Positions 40,862 to 49,881 are shown, counted from the stretch's first letter. The stretch is DNA of 64,000 nt from Streptomyces sp. CB02923 (GCF_001905005.1 NZ_LWKZ01000023.1:620001-684000); one strand, 5' to 3'. The notes: generated by a model not told the origin, from the sequence alone. Numbers and translations are program-made.

Positions 40862-42580
40862 GTGGGCACGCAGGAGTCGTTGTCGCGCATGCCTCAGATG
40901 CGACTGGACGAGTTGCTGGAGGAACTGCAGGCACGCATCGACGCGGCACGCGGCACCCGGGACCGGGTGCACAGCCTCCTGGAGGCCGTGGTCTCGGTGG
41001 GGCGGGAGCTGGACCTGCCCCAGGTGCTCCGGCGCATCGTCGAAGCCGCCGCGCTGCTGGTGGACGCGGAGTACGCGGCACTCGGTGTGATCGGCCCGGA
41101 CGGCAGGCGGCTGTCGGAGTTCCTGACCGTCGGCCTGACCCCCGAGGAGGTCGCCGCGATCGGGCCGCTGCCGGCCGGACACGGCCTGCTGGGCGAACTG
41201 ATCCGCAACCCCGAGCCGTTGCGGCTCACCGACCTCGGCGCCCACCCGTCGTCCTACGGGTTTCCCGCCCACCACCCCCCGATGCGTACGTTCCTGGGCG
41301 TGCCGATCCGGGTCCGCGACGAGGTCTTCGGCAATCTCTACCTGACCGACAAGCGCGGCGGGCGGGACTTCGACGCGGAGGACGAGTCGGTGATCTCCAC
41401 GCTGTCGGTCGCCGCCGGTGTGGCGATCGACAACGCGCGGCTCTACGAGGGGTCGCAGCGCCAGCAGCGCTGGCTGAAGGCAGGCGCGGAGATCACCAAC
41501 AGCCTGTTCTCCGGCATGCCGCGCCTGGAGGTCCTGGAGCTGATCGCCCGCCGGGCCCGGGAAATCACCAGGGCGCAGCTCGCGGACGTCTGCGTCCCCA
41601 TGCACGACACCGGCGACCTGGTCGTCGAGCTGGCGCTCGGCGGACACGGCGCCGAGCGCCGCGGCCTGGTGGTACCGGCCGACGGCACCCTGTCCGGCGC
41701 CGCTCTCAAGGCGGGAGGACCGGTCACCTCGTCCGGCCTGGCGGGCGACGACCGCTGCACCGCCGGGCCCCGGCGGTTCGACGGCCTGGGACCGGCGGTG
41801 GCCGTGCCGTTGGGCAGCGAGGGCGGCAGCGCCCGGGGCGTACTCCTGCTGGCACGCGCCGAAGGGGAGGCGGTGTTCACCGAAGGGGAGCTGGAGCCGC
41901 TGCACGCGTTCGCCGGGCAGGCCGCCCTCGCCCTGGAACTGGCCGAGCGACGGCGCGACGCCGAACAGCTGGCCCTGCTGGAGGACCGCGACCGTATCGC
42001 CCGCGACCTGCACGACCTCGCCATCCAGCGGCTGTTCGCCACCGGTATGACGCTGCAGAGCGCCGCCCGGCTGGTCGAGCACGCCGGCGCGGCGGAGCGG
42101 GTCACCCGGGCGGTGGGTGACCTGGACGAGACCATCAAGATCATCCGGTCGACGATCTTCGGTCTGCGGGTCAGGGAGGAGGACACGGGACCGAGCCTGC
42201 GGGCCCGCGTGGCGCGCGCCGTGGGGGAGGCCGGTACGGCACTGGGCTTCCCGCCCCGGCTGAGCATGGAGGGCCTGCTGGACACGGACGTACCGGCGCA
42301 GGTCGCCGATCACGTCGTGGCGGCCCTCACCGAGCTGCTGAGCAACGCGGCCCGGCACGCGCACGCGACCCGGGTCGAGGTGGCGCTCCAGGCCACCGGC
42401 GACGAGGTCCTGCTGACCGTGACGGACAACGGCAGAGGCATTCCGGAGGGCGGCCGGCGCAGCGGGCTGGGCAACCTGTCCGAACGGGCGAGCAGCGTGG
42501 GCGGGGTGCTGGAGATCCGTACGCCCGACGAGGGCGGAAGCCGGATCGTGTGGCGCGCTCCGCTGCCCGCGGGCACCTGA
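40862..42580 (+). CDS. DevS/DosS/OsdK-like GAF-GAF sensor histidine kinase
   Basis: A 572-aa cytoplasmic kinase with two GAF domains (about 45-190 and 210-365), a HisKA_3 dimerisation domain with the phosphorylated His in ARDLHDLAIQRL (about 386) and a HATPase domain (LTELLSNAARHA, DNGRGI, GLGNL). The first GAF keeps the HPSSYGFPAHHPPMRTFLGVP block. In mycobacterial DevS the matching HPPM segment holds the haem-ligating His, so gas or redox sensing is likely. The partner should be the DevR-like regulator at 37529, from which it is separated by lrp-azlCD and the CBS-BON gene. GTG 40862 follows AAGGAGG closely. Confidence 0.9.
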   Translation: MGTQESLSRMPQMRLDELLEELQARIDAARGTRDRVHSLLEAVVSVGRELDLPQVLRRIVEAAALLVDAEYAALGVIGPDGRRLSEFLTVGLTPEEVAAIGPLPAGHGLLGELIRNPEPLRLTDLGAHPSSYGFPAHHPPMRTFLGVPIRVRDEVFGNLYLTDKRGGRDFDAEDESVISTLSVAAGVAIDNARLYEGSQRQQRWLKAGAEITNSLFSGMPRLEVLELIARRAREITRAQLADVCVPMHDTGDLVVELALGGHGAERRGLVVPADGTLSGAALKAGGPVTSSGLAGDDRCTAGPRRFDGLGPAVAVPLGSEGGSARGVLLLARAEGEAVFTEGELEPLHAFAGQAALALELAERRRDAEQLALLEDRDRIARDLHDLAIQRLFATGMTLQSAARLVEHAGAAERVTRAVGDLDETIKIIRSTIFGLRVREEDTGPSLRARVARAVGEAGTALGFPPRLSMEGLLDTDVPAQVADHVVAALTELLSNAARHAHATRVEVALQATGDEVLLTVTDNGRGIPEGGRRSGLGNLSERASSVGGVLEIRTPDEGGSRIVWRAPLPAGT

Positions 42581-42601
42581 CGGGCTGCCGGCGGCGAGGA
42601 G

Positions 42602-43102
42602 TCAGAAGCCCTCGCCGCCGGTGGCGCACACCGCGACCGCGGGCTGCGTCACCAGCCGGAAACCGGTGACCAGATCCGGCTGGATGCGCAGCACGCCGTT
42701 CATGGTCTGCGCCACCCACGGCCGCAGCAGGTCCTGGTAGCGGGCCACCTGCACGGGGTCGGCCACCAGCTGGGCGTACCCGGTGATGATGACGCTCCAG
42801 CCCAGGTGGGTACGCGGATCGATGGCATCGGCCTCGTACGCGACCACCAGGCCCGCCTCGCCCGCGGGCGGCGCGATCGAGGTGAGGGTCGCCCCGTCGT
42901 TGAGCCGGACGATGATGTCCTCCCCGTCCAGGAGGTGGTTGACGGGACGGATGGCGGGCAGGGCGTTCTGGGTGAACACCAGCCGGCCGAGCGGGACGCT
43001 GCCCAGCAGCCGCAGCGATTCGCCCCGGAGGAGCTGCTGCATCCCCCGGGGGGCCACCGGTTCACGGCGTTCGTCGACCTGCTGTGCGTCTTCGTCGTTC
43101 AT
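42602..43102 (-). CDS. Pyridoxamine 5'-phosphate oxidase-like flavin-binding protein
   Basis: A 166-aa split-barrel PPOX-family protein. Typical segments are LGRLVFTQNALPAIRPVNH, the VVAYEADAID strand and WSVIITGYAQLVAD. Such proteins bind FMN or F420, and many sit in DosR-type regulons, but the substrate is unknown. ATG 43102 is preferred over an upstream in-frame start because MNDEDAQQV begins the soluble protein and a GAGGGTGTGCAGG stretch precedes it. A DosR-like sequence lies about 85-100 bp upstream. Confidence 0.82.
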   Translation of the reverse strand: MNDEDAQQVDERREPVAPRGMQQLLRGESLRLLGSVPLGRLVFTQNALPAIRPVNHLLDGEDIIVRLNDGATLTSIAPPAGEAGLVVAYEADAIDPRTHLGWSVIITGYAQLVADPVQVARYQDLLRPWVAQTMNGVLRIQPDLVTGFRLVTQPAVAVCATGGEGF

Positions 43103-43184
43103 CCTGCACACCCTCTGCTCCGGCGGCGTTCGTCCGGGCACTCGTTGCCTGACGGCCAGCCTTCCGAAGACACCCTCTTGACAA

Positions 43185-43204
43185 CAGGGCCGAACGGACC
43201 CCGA
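43185..43204 (-). promoter_or_regulatory. Variant DosR-like box upstream of the PPOX gene
   Basis: On the plus strand this reads CAGGGCCGAACGGACCCCGA. It closely matches the reverse of the narG-proximal box (CAGGGCC-ACA-GGACCCCGA) but has one extra base between the half-sites. That makes the standard 14-bp spacing imperfect. Confidence 0.3.
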
Positions 43205-43292
43205 TACAGGCCTTTCGGGATGTCAGGAAGGTGCGGTGGCAGTCACCGCGGTGTCTGCCGGAAGGGTTGGAGCGGGGTCCCCGGGGCCCGGG

Positions 43293-44162
43293 TCACGGGT
43301 GGGGCACGACGGCCACCGGGCACGGTGCGTGGTGCAGCGCCGCGTGCGCGACCGCACCGATCTTCCTCAGGTCGTGACGGCCCGGAGCGCGGCGTCCCAC
43401 GACCAGGAGCCGGGCCCGCCCGCTGCCCGCCAGCAGAACCTGTCCCGCACCACCCATCTCGACGTGCTCGACGACCTTCACCCCCGGGAAGCGTTCCCGC
43501 CACGGCCGCACGGCGTCGGCCAGCCGCTTGCGCTCCAGCGGCTCCAGGCCGCCGGCGTCGTCGGCCGCCCGCATGGCTTCGCCGCCCCACACCAGCACCG
43601 GCGGGATGTTCCAGGCCCGTACCGCTCGCAGGACCGCCCCCTGGGCCGCGGCCGCCGCGAAGGCGAACTCCAGCACCGGGCCGCTCTCCCGCTCGTCCTG
43701 CACCCCCACCACGACCTCGTCACGGGGCTGCCCCGCCTCGTCGTCGCGCGTGCCGCGTACGAGGACCACGGGGGCGGTCGCCTGCCGCAGCACCTGGAGT
43801 CCCACGGATCCGAGCAGGTAGCCGACCAGTGTGCTGTGCCCGCGCGAGCCCAGGACCAGCAAGTCCGCCGCGGCGGCCTCGGCGACCAGGGCCACAACGG
43901 TCTCGGCGGCCAGGATCTCCCTGGTGACGGGCAATTCGGGGAAGTCCCCGGCCACCCGGACCGCGGCCTCCCGCAGCACCTCCGTGGCCCAGCGGCGCTG
44001 CACTTCCTCGTCCGCCGCGACCGGCACGTCCAGGGGGCGCCACAGCCACGCGTGGACCAGCCGCAGGCGCGCTCCGCGGCGCGTGGCCTCGGCGGCGGCC
44101 CAGTCGGCGGCGGCGAGGCTGTGGTCGGTTCCGTCCAGTCCGACGGTGACGGTGCCGGGCAT
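43293..44162 (-). CDS. Universal stress protein with two USP domains
   Basis: A 289-aa tandem USP. Domain 1 (about 1-140) starts TVTVGLDGTDHS and ends with GSRGHSTLVGYLLGS, the ATP-binding G-2x-G-9x-G region. Domain 2 (about 150-289) begins VVVGVQDERES and ends RRAPGRHDLRKIGAVAHAALHHAPCPVAVV, cited by its ends. Double-USP proteins are typical members of DosR and OsdR regulons. AGGAGG precedes ATG 44162. It lies downstream of the cbiX gene on the same strand. Confidence 0.9.
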   Translation of the reverse strand: MPGTVTVGLDGTDHSLAAADWAAAEATRRGARLRLVHAWLWRPLDVPVAADEEVQRRWATEVLREAAVRVAGDFPELPVTREILAAETVVALVAEAAAADLLVLGSRGHSTLVGYLLGSVGLQVLRQATAPVVLVRGTRDDEAGQPRDEVVVGVQDERESGPVLEFAFAAAAAQGAVLRAVRAWNIPPVLVWGGEAMRAADDAGGLEPLERKRLADAVRPWRERFPGVKVVEHVEMGGAGQVLLAGSGRARLLVVGRRAPGRHDLRKIGAVAHAALHHAPCPVAVVPHP

Positions 44163-44221
44163 GGGGACCTCCTGAAGCGGGAACGGGAGTACGTCCTGAC
44201 TCCACTCTCCGGGCACGGCGG

Positions 44222-45040
44222 TCACCGTGGGGACGGCCCCGAGGTCCCGAGTCCGGGGACCAATGGCCTTCCGGCCGACCGCCCGCCACGTGGCGGCGCA
44301 CCGGGGCCGCTCCGGGCTTCGTCGAAGCGGGCGAGAACGAGACGGGCCATGGCGTCGTGGGCGCCGAGCGGACGGGCGGTGCCCATGCATCCCGCACGGT
44401 CGGCCTCCGCTGCGAGGTGGTCGGAGAAACGGCCGGGGGCCATCAGGTAGGGCAGGACCGCGATACGTGTACAGCCCTCGTCACGCAGGTCCTGTGCCGT
44501 ACGGGCCAGGGACCGGCCTTCCCCGCTACCGGTGCCGGAACCGGCGCACAGCAGGGCGGGCCGTACGGGGACGGGGGTCGCCCGCCGGGCGCGCAGAGCC
44601 GTACCCAACTGGCGGGCGGCGGCGCGGCAGCCGTCGTTCCCGCCCGGCCGACGTGAACCCGCGGCGGCCAGGACGACGGCGTCCGCCGGGAATCCGGCGC
44701 GCGCCTCGGCCTCTTGGAGACGGTACGCGAGCGCCTCGGTCAGCAGCGGGTGCGGCGCCAGCGGCCCCGCGGCGCGGGCGGGCCCGAGCAAGGCGGGAAG
44801 GTCCACGGTGAAATGAAAGCCCGCCCCCAGCAACAAGGGCACCACGATCGCAGGCGCGCCTTTCACAGCGGCCACGGCCTCGTCGACCCTGGGGCGGTGC
44901 AGGTCGAAGAACGCGATGTCCACCCGCAATGCGGGACGCAGCGCGCGCACGTGCGCCAGCAACCGGTGCGTTTCCGTTTGCGCCCGTGCCTCGCGACTGC
45001 CGTGCGCGGCGGCAATCAGCACAGGGGAAAAGGAGGCCAT
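44222..45040 (-). CDS. CbiX/SirB-like sirohydrochlorin chelatase
   Basis: A 272-aa two-half CbiX-type chelatase that would insert Fe2+ into sirohydrochlorin to make sirohaem, or Co2+ on the B12 route. The metal-binding His residues are expected in IAAAHGSR (about 13) and GAGFHFTVD (about 75). The second half is more divergent, and the tail is Gly/Arg-rich. The gene is divergent from nirBD, whose product needs sirohaem, so the iron-inserting role is favoured. Confidence 0.85.
   Translation of the reverse strand: MASFSPVLIAAAHGSREARAQTETHRLLAHVRALRPALRVDIAFFDLHRPRVDEAVAAVKGAPAIVVPLLLGAGFHFTVDLPALLGPARAAGPLAPHPLLTEALAYRLQEAEARAGFPADAVVLAAAGSRRPGGNDGCRAAARQLGTALRARRATPVPVRPALLCAGSGTGSGEGRSLARTAQDLRDEGCTRIAVLPYLMAPGRFSDHLAAEADRAGCMGTARPLGAHDAMARLVLARFDEARSGPGAPPRGGRSAGRPLVPGLGTSGPSPR
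44235..44269 (-). promoter_or_regulatory. DosR-like box pair upstream of the usp gene
   Basis: The minus-strand sequence GGGACCTCGGGGCC (plus 44235-44248) fits 9 of 11 core positions. The plus-strand sequence GGGACCAATGGCCT (44256-44269) fits 8 of 11. They are 21 bp apart, two helical turns, about 75-105 bp before the usp start and inside the 3' end of the cbiX gene. Confidence 0.4.
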
Positions 45041-45099
45041 GCCGCCACCGTAATAATGCCTCCCTTTCGCGATAAGGAACTGCTGGTCCCGGAATTGCA

Positions 45100-45135
45100 G
45101 GGACGACAGGCCCTGATCAAGGGGACGTTCGGCGC
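45100..45135 (+). promoter_or_regulatory. DosR-like box pair between cbiX and nirBD
   Basis: GGGACGACAGGCCC (45100-45113) and GGGACGTTCGGCGC (45122-45135) each fit 9 of 11 core positions and lie 22 bp apart. They sit midway in the 220-bp divergent gap and could serve both genes. Confidence 0.45.
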
Positions 45136-45260
45136 GGGGGGCGGGCGCGGAGCGGTCATAGCCTGAAGACGCTGCGGCCCGGGAAGGCGCGGGTTCCGTG
45201 CGGCAGTCGTGGAATACGGAAAACGCGTCCCGTCGCCAAGCAGCTGGCAGGAGAGCTCAC

Positions 45261-48113
45261 ATGGTGTCATCCACCGACCGGCCCACTCTCGTTCTCGTCG
45301 GTCACGGCATGGTCGGCCAACGGCTGCTGGAAGAACTGGCCGAACGGGACGCGCTCGCCGGCCCGGAGAACGGCGAGGACGACGGCAAGCGGTGGCGCGT
45401 CGTGATCCTCGCCGAGGAGGAGCGCCGCGCCTACGACCGCGTGCACCTGTCCTCGCTGTTCACCGGAACGACCCCGGAGGAACTGAACCTCGCCGAACCC
45501 GACTTCCTCGAACACCACGACGTCACACTGCGCCTCGGCGACCCCGCCACCGCCATCGACACCGCCACCCGCACGGTGACCACGCGCCGGGGCGCGGCGT
45601 GGCACTACGACGCGCTGGTGCTGGCCACCGGCTCGTACGCCTTCGTCCCACCGGTGCCCGGCCGGGACGCGCCCGGATGCTTCGTCTACCGCACCGTCGA
45701 GGACGTCCGGGCCATCCGGGAAGCGGCGCGCGGCGCCCGTACCGCGGCGGTCATCGGCGGTGGGCTGCTGGGGCTGGAGGCCGTCGGGGCCCTGCGCTCA
45801 CTCGGCCTGGAGACCAGCGTGGTGGAGGCCGCGCCCCGGCTGATGCCCGGACAGGTGGACACCGGCGGGGCCGACGCCCTGGCACGCACCGTCGAGTCCA
45901 TGGGCGTCCACGTGCACACCGACGCGGCGATCACCGAGGTGTGGACCGGTGCGGACGGGCGCGTCCGCGGCCTGTCGCTGTCGGACGGCACGAGCGTCCA
46001 GGCCGACATCATCGTCTTCTCCGTGGGCGTACGGCCCCGCGACGCACTCGCCAGGGCGGCCGGCCTCGACGTCGCGGACCGCGGCGGCATCATGATCGAC
46101 AGCCGGTGCCGCACCTCCGCGCCGGAGATCTACGCGCTCGGCGAATGCGCCCGCGCCGCCGACGGCAACGTCTACGGGCTCGTCGCGCCCGGCTACCGGA
46201 TGGCGGAAGCCCTGGCGGACACCCTGACCGGCGGGGAAGGCAGCTTCACCGGCGCCGACACCTCCACCAAGCTCAAGCTGCTGGGCGCGGACGTCGCCTC
46301 CTTCGGCGACCCCTTCGCTCCGGACGCCGGGGGCTCGGTGCTCTGGGCCGACTCCGGCTCCGGCGTCTACAAGAAACTGGTGCTCGGCCCGGACGGCAAG
46401 CTGATGGGCGGCATCCTGGTCGGGGACGCGGACGCGTACGGCACCCTGCGCCCCCTCGTGGGGGCCCGGCTGCCCGGCCCGGCCGCCTCCTTCCTGCTGC
46501 CCGCCGACGCGTCGGGCCCGGTGGACACCACCGCGGTACTCCCCGACGACGCGGTGATCTGCTCGTGCAACGGAGTCACCAAGAAGGCCCTGCGCGACGC
46601 CGTCCACGCCGGCGCGCACGATCTGGCCGCCGTGCAGAAGTGCACCGGCGCCGGCACCCGGTGCGGCGGCTGCGTCGGCGCCGTAACGTCGATCATGCAA
46701 GCGCAGCTGGCGGCCGAAGGCGTCGAGACCGGACCGGGCGGACTGTGCCCGGACTTCACACAGACCCGCCGGGAGCTGTACGAGATCATCCGGGTGACCG
46801 GCACCGACAGCTTCACGCGTCTGGCACGGGAGTACGGCGTTCCCGGCCCGGACGGCACACCGCCGCACGGATGCGCGGTCTGCCGCCCGACCGTCGCCTC
46901 GCTCCTCGCCACCCTCGGCCCGGAACTCGGACTGCACCACATCCTGGACGGCGAGCAGGCCGCCCTCCAGGACACCAACGACCTCTTCCTCGCCAATCTC
47001 CAGAAGGACGGCACCTATTCCGTGGTGCCCCGCCTGCCGGCCGGTGAGATCAGCCCCGACCACCTCATCGTGCTCGGCGAGGTCGCCCGCGAATTCGGCC
47101 TCTACACCAAACTCACCGGCGGACAGCGCATCGACCTGTTCGGCGCCACCGTTGACCAGCTCCCGGACATCTGGCGCAGGCTGGTCGACGCCGGCCTCGA
47201 ATCGGGCCACGCCTACGGCAAATCCCTGCGCACCGCGAAATCCTGCGCGGGTTCCCGCTGGTGCCGTTTCGGGCAGCGCGATTCCGTCGGCATGGCCGTG
47301 GAGCTGGAATTGCGCTACCGCGGACTGCGGTCCCCGCACAAACTGAAGCTGGCGGCCTCCGGCTGTGTCCGCGAATGCGCCGAGGCCCAGAGCAAGGACG
47401 TCGGCGTCATCGCCACGGCGAACGGCTGGAACCTCTTCGTCGGCGGCAACGGCGGCGTCACACCCCGCCACGCGGATCTCCTCGCCCAGGACCTGGGCGA
47501 CGCGGAACTCATCCGTGTCATCGACCGCTTCCTGATGTTCTACATCCGCACCGCGGACCGCCTGGAACGCACCGCGGCCTGGCTGGAACGTATCGACGGC
47601 GGCATCGACCACGTCCGTGACGTGGTCCTGCACGACTCCCTGGGACTGGCCGAGGAGCTGGAATCCCAGCTGCAGCGGCACGTGGACGCCTACCGCGACG
47701 AATGGCGGGCCGTCCTGGAGGACCCGGCGAAGCTGCGGCGCTTCACCACCGCCCGCCCCGCCCCCGACGGCCCGGCCGCCCCCGGGCACGTCCAGATCCG
47801 CACACCCGAGGGCGCGTGGCAGTCCGTCTGCCTGCTGGAGGAACTCGAACCGGGGCGCGGCGTGCCGGTCCGCGCCGGTGACGAAGGAGAGACGGTCGCG
47901 CTCTTCCGCTCACCGGACGGAGAGGTCTTCGCCGTCTCCGACACCGACCCCGTCTCGCGGGCCGCCGTCATCTCCCGCGGCATCTACGGAGCGGTCGACG
48001 GAACGCCGGTGGTGACCTCACCCATGTACAAGCAGCGCTTCGACCTGCGCACCGGAGCCTGCCTGGACGACGAGAGCCGGCACCTTGCCGTGCACGCTGT
48101 CCGGGTGCTCTGA
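45261..48113 (+). CDS. nirBD: NADH-dependent assimilatory-type nitrite reductase, NirB-NirD fusion
   Basis: A 950-aa protein reducing nitrite to ammonia. Order: FAD/NAD(P)-binding oxidoreductase (about 1-400), a [2Fe-2S] BFD-like domain (CSCNGVTKKAL, then CTGAGTRCGGC), the ferredoxin-like and sirohaem/4Fe-4S domains (SCAGSRWCRFG and SGCVREC ligands at about 670 and 700) and a C-terminal 105 residues like NirD (SDTDPVSRAAVISRGI, SPMYKQRFDLRTG). NirD normally has its own gene, but here it is fused in frame. The NirD part lacks Rieske Cys/His ligands, as normal. AGGAGAG precedes ATG 45261. It removes the nitrite made by NarGHI and lies beside a sirohaem chelatase. Confidence 0.95.
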   Translation: MVSSTDRPTLVLVGHGMVGQRLLEELAERDALAGPENGEDDGKRWRVVILAEEERRAYDRVHLSSLFTGTTPEELNLAEPDFLEHHDVTLRLGDPATAIDTATRTVTTRRGAAWHYDALVLATGSYAFVPPVPGRDAPGCFVYRTVEDVRAIREAARGARTAAVIGGGLLGLEAVGALRSLGLETSVVEAAPRLMPGQVDTGGADALARTVESMGVHVHTDAAITEVWTGADGRVRGLSLSDGTSVQADIIVFSVGVRPRDALARAAGLDVADRGGIMIDSRCRTSAPEIYALGECARAADGNVYGLVAPGYRMAEALADTLTGGEGSFTGADTSTKLKLLGADVASFGDPFAPDAGGSVLWADSGSGVYKKLVLGPDGKLMGGILVGDADAYGTLRPLVGARLPGPAASFLLPADASGPVDTTAVLPDDAVICSCNGVTKKALRDAVHAGAHDLAAVQKCTGAGTRCGGCVGAVTSIMQAQLAAEGVETGPGGLCPDFTQTRRELYEIIRVTGTDSFTRLAREYGVPGPDGTPPHGCAVCRPTVASLLATLGPELGLHHILDGEQAALQDTNDLFLANLQKDGTYSVVPRLPAGEISPDHLIVLGEVAREFGLYTKLTGGQRIDLFGATVDQLPDIWRRLVDAGLESGHAYGKSLRTAKSCAGSRWCRFGQRDSVGMAVELELRYRGLRSPHKLKLAASGCVRECAEAQSKDVGVIATANGWNLFVGGNGGVTPRHADLLAQDLGDAELIRVIDRFLMFYIRTADRLERTAAWLERIDGGIDHVRDVVLHDSLGLAEELESQLQRHVDAYRDEWRAVLEDPAKLRRFTTARPAPDGPAAPGHVQIRTPEGAWQSVCLLEELEPGRGVPVRAGDEGETVALFRSPDGEVFAVSDTDPVSRAAVISRGIYGAVDGTPVVTSPMYKQRFDLRTGACLDDESRHLAVHAVRVL

Positions 48114-48272
48114 GCCGCGACGGGGCGCCGTCACCCCGCGTCGTCACGCGTGCAGCGAACTCACTGTTCCACCGTCCGCCCTCCGGCCTAGGCTGACCGC
48201 AGGCTCATGGTGAAGGGCCGGTACCCCAGCGCGAGGGCGCATCCCCGCCGAACGCGGAAGGAAGGGAACCAC

Positions 48273-49805
48273 ATGACCCGATCCATCCGATCCATCCCGG
48301 CACCGGAAGTCCGCACGTCGGCCGGTTCCGTCCGCGGCCGGTGGCAGGGCGACGTGGCCGTCTTCCGGGGCATTCCGTACGCCCGGCCGCCCGTCGGCGA
48401 CTTGCATCTGGCGGCGCCCGTGCCCGCGCTGCCCTGGGACGGGGTGCGCGAGGCCGACGCCTTCGGGCCCCCGCCACCGCAGTCCCTCGCACTCGGATAC
48501 GGGGCCGGGCCGCAGAGCGCGCCGGGCGCGGACGACTGGCTGACCGTCAATGTCTTCAGCCCCGATCCCGGCGGAGCGGGACTGGCGGTCATGGTCTGGC
48601 TCTACGGTGGCGTGTACATGATCGGCTCGGCCGACGGGCCCGGCTACGACGGTACGGGCCTGGCCCGGCGGGACACCGTCGTGGTGACGTTCAACCACCG
48701 GGTGGGCGCCGAAGGCTACGGGCAGTTCGCGGGCGCGCCGCCCAACCGGGCCCTGCTGGACCAGGTCGCCGCGCTGGAGTGGGTCCGGGACAACATCGCG
48801 GCCTTCGGCGGCGACCCGGGCCGGGTGACCGTCTTCGGCGAGTCGGCGGGCGCGGGTGCGGTGGCCGCCCTGATGACGATGCCCCGCGCGGCCGGGCTCT
48901 TCCACCGGGCCGTGGCGCAGAGCGTGCCGGGCACCTTCTTCAGCACGCCGCTGGCCTCGGACATCGGTGCGGCCATCGCCGCCGAACTGGGAGTGCCCGC
49001 TACGCGTGACGGCCTCGCACCGGTGGCGCCCGGCGCCCTGCGGGACGCGGCGGACTCCGTATGGAACAAGATGGCGGACCACGGCGCGCGGTGGGGCCGG
49101 GCAGCACGGGCCCGGATGCCGTTCGCGCCCGTGGTCGACGGCGACGTGCTGCCGCGAACTCCCTGGGAGGCGCTGCGCGCGGGGCAGGGCGCAGGCATCG
49201 ACCTCGTCGTGGGGCACACGCGGGACGAATGCCGCGGGTTCACCGCGCTCTCGGGGCGGCGCGGGAAGGTCACCGAGGAAGAAGCCGCTGCCACCCTCGA
49301 ATGGTGCGCGCCCGACGCCGCCGGAGCACGCGCCTACCGGACAGGCCATCCGGCCGCGGACCCCACCGGAATCCAGGACCTGGTCATGTCCGACTGGCTG
49401 TTCCGCATGCCCAGTCTCCACCTGGCCGAGGCCCACGTGGCGGGCGGAGGCACCGCGTATCTGTACGAGATGGCCTGGCCGAGCCCGGCGATGGACGGTG
49501 CGCTCGGCGCCTGCCACGGGCTCGACGTCCCGCTGGTCTTCGGCGCCTTCCACGGCGAACTCGCCGAAATGCTCCTGGGGAAGGAGCCTTCCCCCGAGGC
49601 CAGGGCGCTCTCGGAGTCGATGATGGCGGCCTGGACCGCCTTCGCCGGAACCGGTACGCCCGGCTGGTCCCCGTACCGGCCCGAGGACCGGCTGACCCGG
49701 GTGTTCACCGCGGACTCCGTCACCGTGCCGTACCCGGCGGAGACATCCCGTCTCATCTGGGCGGACTGGAAGTTCGCCGCACTCGAACCGACGGGCGGCG
49801 CATGA
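48273..49805 (+). CDS. Type-B carboxylesterase
   Basis: A 510-aa carboxylesterase/lipase of the para-nitrobenzyl esterase group. The nucleophile is in FGESAGAG (about residue 191). The acidic residue is probably Glu in HTRDECRGF, and the His is in CHGLDVPLVFG. The N-terminal FRGIPYARPPVG block is diagnostic. No signal peptide is evident, so it is likely cytoplasmic. ATG 48273 follows GGAAGGGA. The physiological ester is unknown. The stop is near a small tandem repeat before the convergent SDR gene. Confidence 0.9.
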   Translation: MTRSIRSIPAPEVRTSAGSVRGRWQGDVAVFRGIPYARPPVGDLHLAAPVPALPWDGVREADAFGPPPPQSLALGYGAGPQSAPGADDWLTVNVFSPDPGGAGLAVMVWLYGGVYMIGSADGPGYDGTGLARRDTVVVTFNHRVGAEGYGQFAGAPPNRALLDQVAALEWVRDNIAAFGGDPGRVTVFGESAGAGAVAALMTMPRAAGLFHRAVAQSVPGTFFSTPLASDIGAAIAAELGVPATRDGLAPVAPGALRDAADSVWNKMADHGARWGRAARARMPFAPVVDGDVLPRTPWEALRAGQGAGIDLVVGHTRDECRGFTALSGRRGKVTEEEAAATLEWCAPDAAGARAYRTGHPAADPTGIQDLVMSDWLFRMPSLHLAEAHVAGGGTAYLYEMAWPSPAMDGALGACHGLDVPLVFGAFHGELAEMLLGKEPSPEARALSESMMAAWTAFAGTGTPGWSPYRPEDRLTRVFTADSVTVPYPAETSRLIWADWKFAALEPTGGA

Positions 49806-49820
49806 CAGGAGGCCGGAACC

Positions 49821-49881
49821 GCGTTTACCAGGGACCGCGTTACCAGGGCCGGCGTTACCAGGGCTCGCGTTACCAGGGAAC
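49821..49881 (+). repeat. 15-bp tandem repeat, four copies
   Basis: GCGTTACCAGGG plus three variable bases occurs at 49821 (with one extra T), 49837, 49852 and 49867. The last copy supplies the stop codon of the convergent SDR gene on the minus strand. Confidence 0.85.

Noticed and set aside
40611-41081. N-terminal extension of the CBS-BON protein
   Set aside because: It overlaps the devS-like gene and promoter on the other strand. AGGGGAGG before GTG 40610 and the MQHRTV start decide against it.
49821-49881. CRISPR-like or attachment-site repeat
   Set aside because: The units are only 15 bp, head to tail, and no integrase gene is nearby.
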